From JBDKGV01 sp039798005 (GTDB lineage: Bacteria > Fibrobacterota > Fibrobacteria > UBA5070), in assembly GCA_039798005.1 (NCBI GenBank), contig JBDKGV010000043.1, positions 1 to 18,368 of the forward strand: DNA of 18,368 bases, written 5' to 3'. Both the position numbers and the translations under genes were made by a program. The notes beneath the pieces were generated by a model. That model had not been told where the DNA came from. It made no database searches and saw only the letters and a list, made by a program, of their open reading frames with translations. How positions within the stretch are numbered: position 1 is the stretch's first letter; each line of letters begins with the position of its first letter. Below, piece after piece: positions 15,485-18,368 of this stretch.

Positions 15485-15542
15485 CGCAAGTTGCCTGGAA
15501 GGACCCGCGAAGCGGGTGTGCCGCCACCTCGGGTGGTGGCAC
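15485..15542 (+). repeat. Dispersed hairpin repeat, family 1, copy B
   Basis: Bases 15485-15524 match 11581-11620 at 38 of 40 positions. The first hairpin is CCCGC-GAA-GCGGG (15504-15516). The second is an 11-bp stem with one G-T wobble (15518-15528 with 15532-15542, loop tcg). It starts 34 bases after the lipoprotein stop. A separate perfect hairpin CGCGGCC-GTT-GGCCGCG lies at 15572-15588. The bases from there to about 15689 show nothing further. Confidence 0.75.
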
Positions 15543-15689
15543 CGACCGGAGGGCAGCCTGGAAGGGAACGACGCGGCCGTTGGCCGCGATGCGCCCGAAT
15601 CTGGAACAGTGGGAATCTTGGGCATTTCAAGAGTCGGGGATCCGAGGGCCTTCTGACTATTGTAACCGCGATGGTGTCCAATTAGGGAA

Positions 15690-15705
15690 ACGATTTAGAA
15701 ATCGT
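15690..15705. promoter_or_regulatory. Inverted repeat upstream of the hybrid kinase promoter, possible operator
   Basis: ACGATTT (15690-15696) and AAATCGT (15699-15705) form seven-base perfect arms with a two-base centre. The site ends 11 bases before the proposed -35, a usual place for an activator or repressor. It lies in a locally AT-rich stretch. It could instead be a weak hairpin at the end of upstream transcription. Confidence 0.45.
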
Positions 15706-15716
15706 CTCTTTCATAG

Positions 15717-15746
15717 TTGGATCGGTGCGTGAGGGTTGGATATACT
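15717..15746 (+). promoter_or_regulatory. Probable sigma70 promoter of the hybrid kinase, leaderless layout
   Basis: TTGGAT (15717-15722) and TATACT (15741-15746) are 18 bases apart. As at mazE, the -10 ends exactly seven bases before an ATG (15754), so the transcript should begin at or beside the start codon. Inferred from consensus only. Confidence 0.55.
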
Positions 15747-15753
15747 GTTCCTC

Positions 15754-17913
15754 ATGTTCTTCCGCAATCGCAGAGATCGTCCTCATGGGTGGTCTCTTGC
15801 CATCATCACTGGTTGGATCGGGCTCCTGGTCGTGGAAGGAGTGCGACTCCTGTCGGGTGGCTGGAATCCCGCGTCCGATTCCGGCTATGAAGCGGGGCGG
15901 ACCTTTGTCGTCGCTCTGCTTTTCACGGCGCTCCATCGCATCGTCCGTCTCCGTCGCATCGAACTCGCCAGAACTGCCGCGCTGTTCAGCGCTGCCATGT
16001 GGATGAACTTCGCCGCGACGCTGCTTTGGGGGTTCCCCACTTTGCAGGCCCTGGCTTTGGGCCTTTGGGCCGTCGCCTACATTGCGACGTTCGTGACGAT
16101 CTTCCTGGACCAACCGGAGGTCCTGCAGCCTCGGGAAGGTCTGATCCTTCGCATGGACACTTTTCTTGCGATGGCGGCGATCGTGATCGTATTCGGGTAT
16201 TCGGCTTCCCATGCGCCCTCCATCGACTTGAAAAATCCTTCTCATCTGGTCCTGATCCTGTTCGCCATCCTTGATCTGGTGATCTTTTGGGGCACGGTCT
16301 TCCGGCTCGTGACCATCCGGCAACCAAGGCTGGTCTGGGTGTTCCGATGGCGGTGCTTCGGCATGCTCCTGCTCGCCTGTGCGGATTTCTCCCAAGCGGC
16401 GCATCTGCTTTGGGGGACGCATGTCCTTCCGTCCCGTCTGATGTACCTGTTCAGCGAGGGGGCGGTGCTTCTGCCGACGCTCCTGTTCGTGCACGCGGTG
16501 AGGGGTGTCGAAGGATATTCGAAGTCCGGTGTGAAGAGAGAGTCCATGAATCCCATCTTGGCCTCCGGGTTGCTGGCCGTTCTTTCGGTGCTCTTGACCT
16601 TCTGGATCCTCGCCGGAAAGCATATCAAGGAGATGGGAGTCTGGGTCACCCTTTCCCTGGGGGTCCTGCTCCTTGCGGTGGTCGCAAGGCTCAGCTTGAC
16701 GACCTTCGCCTTCCTGAAGACCTCGCGGACCTTGGAATCGAAATTCCTTCAGCTGGAGGAAGCCAACCGCCGGGCGGAGGCCCTGCAGGTCCAGGCCTTG
16801 TCGGCAAGCGATGCGAAAAGCCTGTTCCTTGCAAGGATGAGCCATGAGATCCGCACTCCGCTCAACGCCATCCTCGGCTATGCCCAGTTGCTGCGGGGGG
16901 AATTTTCCACAAGCGATCAGGGACGCAACGGATTGCAGGCGATCCATCGCAGTGGAGAGCATCTCCTGTCCCTGCTCAACGACATCCTTGAAATGTCCCG
17001 CATCGAGGCGGGAAAGCTTGAATTGAGGGAGGAGGACTTCGATCTGCTTGCTGTCCTGGACGCCTTGGAGTCGATGTTCCGCTTGCGGGCGAACGAAAAG
17101 GGGCTGGAATTCCGGGTGGTGCGCGCGAGCAATCTTCCGGCCCGGTTCCATGGGGATCAGGGCAAGCTCCGGCAGATCCTCACGAATCTGCTGGGAAATG
17201 CGGTCAAGTACACGGACAAGGGCTGGATCGAATTGCGCGCCGGGTACAAGGATGGACCGGAGGGATACGGCCAGTTGGAGTTTTCCCTGGAAGATACCGG
17301 CTGTGGCCTGACTCCCAAGGAGCAAGAGGAGCTCTTCAAGCCCTTTGAGCAACGGGCGGGGGGATTGCGGGAAGGTGGCAGCGGGCTCGGACTTTCCATC
17401 AGCCGTGAGCTGGCCTTGCATTTGGGGGGTGAACTCGTCTTGCAGCACAGTCATCCTGGCTTGGGATCACTCTTCCTTTTCACACTCAAACTGAAACCAG
17501 CGCTTGCAAGGACCGAATCGTCGGGTGCCGTGATTTCCGGCAAATGGCAGGGGGGCAGGCTTCTGGTCGTGGACGACCAGTCGACCAACCGCGATCTGTT
17601 GCGGGAATTCCTGGAAGGATGCGGCTGGGAGGTCCGGGAGGCCGTGGATGGCTTGGCGGGACTCGAGGTGGCCCAGGAATGGCTGCCGGATGTCGTGTTG
17701 CTGGACATGCAGATGCCGCGCATGAACGGCTTGGAGCTGACCCGCGCCCTCCGCGCGAAGCTTCCTCCCTCGCTTGGGATCGTGGCGATCACGGCCGGGG
17801 TGTTTTCGGAAGACCGTGAAGCCCTCATGGCGGCGGGTGCCGATGCTTTCGTCGGAAAGCCCTTCCGGCTGTCTGAGGTCCGTCTGATCGTGGAAGACCT
17901 CCTTTCGCGGTAA
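15754..17913 (+). CDS. Hybrid sensor histidine kinase with multi-pass N-terminus and receiver domain
   Basis: A 719-residue protein from ATG 15754; TTG 15736 would add six residues, but GAGGG abuts it directly. About ten hydrophobic segments fill residues 11 to about 316, forming an unrecognised membrane sensor. A short coiled-coil-like linker follows, then the kinase core: H364 in MSHEIRTPLNAILG, N box TNLLGNAVKYTD (N482), G1 box DTGCGL (D514) and G2 box GGSGLGLSISRE (about 541-552). A C-terminal receiver domain has the acidic pair D607/D608 in VVDDQ, phospho-acceptor D651 in VVLLDMQMPRMNG, and K702 in FVGKPF. All key residues are present. Neither an HPt domain nor a DNA-binding output is attached, so it presumably feeds a phosphorelay encoded elsewhere. 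It stands alone downstream of the lipoprotein genes with its own promoter. Confidence 0.93.
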   Translation: MFFRNRRDRPHGWSLAIITGWIGLLVVEGVRLLSGGWNPASDSGYEAGRTFVVALLFTALHRIVRLRRIELARTAALFSAAMWMNFAATLLWGFPTLQALALGLWAVAYIATFVTIFLDQPEVLQPREGLILRMDTFLAMAAIVIVFGYSASHAPSIDLKNPSHLVLILFAILDLVIFWGTVFRLVTIRQPRLVWVFRWRCFGMLLLACADFSQAAHLLWGTHVLPSRLMYLFSEGAVLLPTLLFVHAVRGVEGYSKSGVKRESMNPILASGLLAVLSVLLTFWILAGKHIKEMGVWVTLSLGVLLLAVVARLSLTTFAFLKTSRTLESKFLQLEEANRRAEALQVQALSASDAKSLFLARMSHEIRTPLNAILGYAQLLRGEFSTSDQGRNGLQAIHRSGEHLLSLLNDILEMSRIEAGKLELREEDFDLLAVLDALESMFRLRANEKGLEFRVVRASNLPARFHGDQGKLRQILTNLLGNAVKYTDKGWIELRAGYKDGPEGYGQLEFSLEDTGCGLTPKEQEELFKPFEQRAGGLREGGSGLGLSISRELALHLGGELVLQHSHPGLGSLFLFTLKLKPALARTESSGAVISGKWQGGRLLVVDDQSTNRDLLREFLEGCGWEVREAVDGLAGLEVAQEWLPDVVLLDMQMPRMNGLELTRALRAKLPPSLGIVAITAGVFSEDREALMAAGADAFVGKPFRLSEVRLIVEDLLSR

Positions 17914-17931
17914 GTCTACGGTTGGGGCGCC

Positions 17932-18074
17932 TTTTGCGACAGGGCTGGGGCCCTGCCGCAAAACCGCATGTCTTGCGGGCTCGCCTGTCGGCTCGGTCCG
18001 GGCGACGCGATCGCGTCGCCCGGGACTCCCCTGACGGGGCCCCTCCAGATATGCTGGCGCGGCAAGTCGTTGCC
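17932..18074. repeat. Row of five hairpins after the hybrid kinase gene
   Basis: Successive inverted repeats are: TTTTGCG-a-CAGGG with CCCTG-c-CGCAAAA (17932-17963); CCGCA/TGCGG (17964-17978); a 26-base perfect palindrome centred at 18010/18011 (17998-18023, core GACGCGATCGCGTC); CCCC-TGAC-GGGG (18028-18039); and GGCAA-gtcg-TTGCC (18061-18074). None is followed by a T run on the plus strand. They separate the kinase from the rRNA promoter and may block read-through or stabilise the kinase 3' end. Confidence 0.7.
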
Positions 18075-18090
18075 AATCAAGGAGATCGGA

Positions 18091-18150
18091 AAAGAAAGTT
18101 TGAACTTTTTTCACTCGAACCATTGACATCGGTCAATGTCGGGGTATATT
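18091..18150 (+). promoter_or_regulatory. Strong promoter, probably of a ribosomal RNA operon, with UP-like element and operator-like inverted repeat
   Basis: A consensus -35 TTGACA (18123-18128) and TATATT (18145-18150) are separated by 16 bases. The stretch at 18091-18111 is AT-rich with A and T runs, in the position of an UP element, and contains AAAGTT-tg-AACTTT (18095-18108). CATTGAC-N4-GTCAATG (18121-18138) is a perfect inverted repeat that covers the -35 box. The assignment to an rRNA operon rests on the leader that follows. Confidence 0.75.
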
Positions 18151-18156
18151 TGTCAT

Positions 18157-18368
18157 CCCGGCCAACGAGAAGGCGGTCGGGAAAGTCGAGGTGGTTCTGG
18201 GGCATCGCTCCACTGTCTGCTGAGACTGAGCTCCTTGGGGCAAAAGTTCTTTGACAATTCGGAAGTAATGACTTGTGCAGGTTTGGTCGCTGATTAAGCG
18301 ATTAAACAGTCAATACGAGAGTGAGACTCGCGAGCAGTTAGAAATAACAATAGGGAAAAAACTCGTTT
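18157..18368 (+). other. Probable leader of a 16S rRNA precursor, running off the right edge
   Basis: No open frame with coding character is present. AGTTCTTTGACA (18245-18256) closely resembles the boxA antitermination element (TGCTCTTTAACA) and the TTCTTTGA-A-A stretch that precedes 16S genes in many bacteria. The sequence then becomes AT-richer, with a repeated GATTAA (about 18291 and 18300), and the window ends in AAAAACTCGTTT. That would fit a junction just ahead of the 16S 5' end (AGAGTTTGAT), but the 16S sequence itself is not inside the window. The predicted start of transcription is near 18157. Confidence 0.6.

Noticed and set aside
18006..18015. GCGATCGC core of the palindrome, as in the cyanobacterial HIP1 element
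   Set aside because: It is a single occurrence within a larger palindrome in a non-cyanobacterial context; treated as coincidence.
17922..18254. 110-codon plus-strand frame after the hybrid kinase
   Set aside because: It crosses the hairpin row and the probable rRNA promoter and has no recognisable sequence character of a protein.
18251..18279. TTGACA at 18251-18256 as a second rRNA promoter
   Set aside because: No -10-like hexamer appears 16-18 bases downstream, and the sequence fits boxA better.

Overview
The window looks like chromosomal DNA from a high-GC member of the Fibrobacterota or a close relative. The main evidence is the lipoprotein at 12782-15451, whose C-terminus carries the Fibrobacter succinogenes major paralogous domain. 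Next to it sits a CsgG-like protein of a type I associate with that phylum. The phylum call is an inference from domain content, because no 16S sequence is inside the window.

Layout. (1) 3-3261, plus strand: the C-terminal two thirds of pyruvate:ferredoxin oxidoreductase (nifJ), a dihydroorotate-dehydrogenase-like flavoprotein 10 bases behind it, and a strong intrinsic terminator. (2) 3379-4001, plus: a compact MazEF-type toxin-antitoxin pair with its own promoter. (3) 10031-4144, minus: a tightly packed five-gene run, serS, sensor histidine kinase, ADP-ribosylglycohydrolase-like protein, multi-pass membrane protein and PBP4-type D-Ala-D-Ala carboxypeptidase. The gaps are 5-28 bases, so it is probably one operon. 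(4) 10326-11576, plus: a major facilitator transporter divergent from serS. (5) 11742-15451, plus: a clear sigma70-type promoter driving two envelope genes, a CsgG-like protein with a signal peptide and C-terminal membrane segment, then a large lipoprotein with five chitobiase-C-like repeats and the Fibrobacter domain. (6) 15717-17913, plus: an orphan hybrid histidine kinase with about ten membrane segments. (7) 17914-18368: no gene. It holds a row of hairpins, then a strong promoter and a boxA-bearing leader of the kind that precedes 16S rRNA. I infer that a ribosomal RNA operon begins just beyond the right edge.

Between the genes lie at least two families of short dispersed hairpin repeats. 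Family 1 has copies at 11581 and 15485. Family 2 has copies at 4011 and 10204. Two promoters (mazE and the hybrid kinase) show the same TATACT-N7-ATG layout without a Shine-Dalgarno site, which suggests leaderless transcripts.

The best candidates for something undescribed are the CsgG-like/lipoprotein pair, the ADP-ribosylglycohydrolase with altered metal-site motifs inside a cell-wall/sensor operon, and the dispersed repeats. No CRISPR array, insertion sequence, prophage gene or tRNA was recognised.
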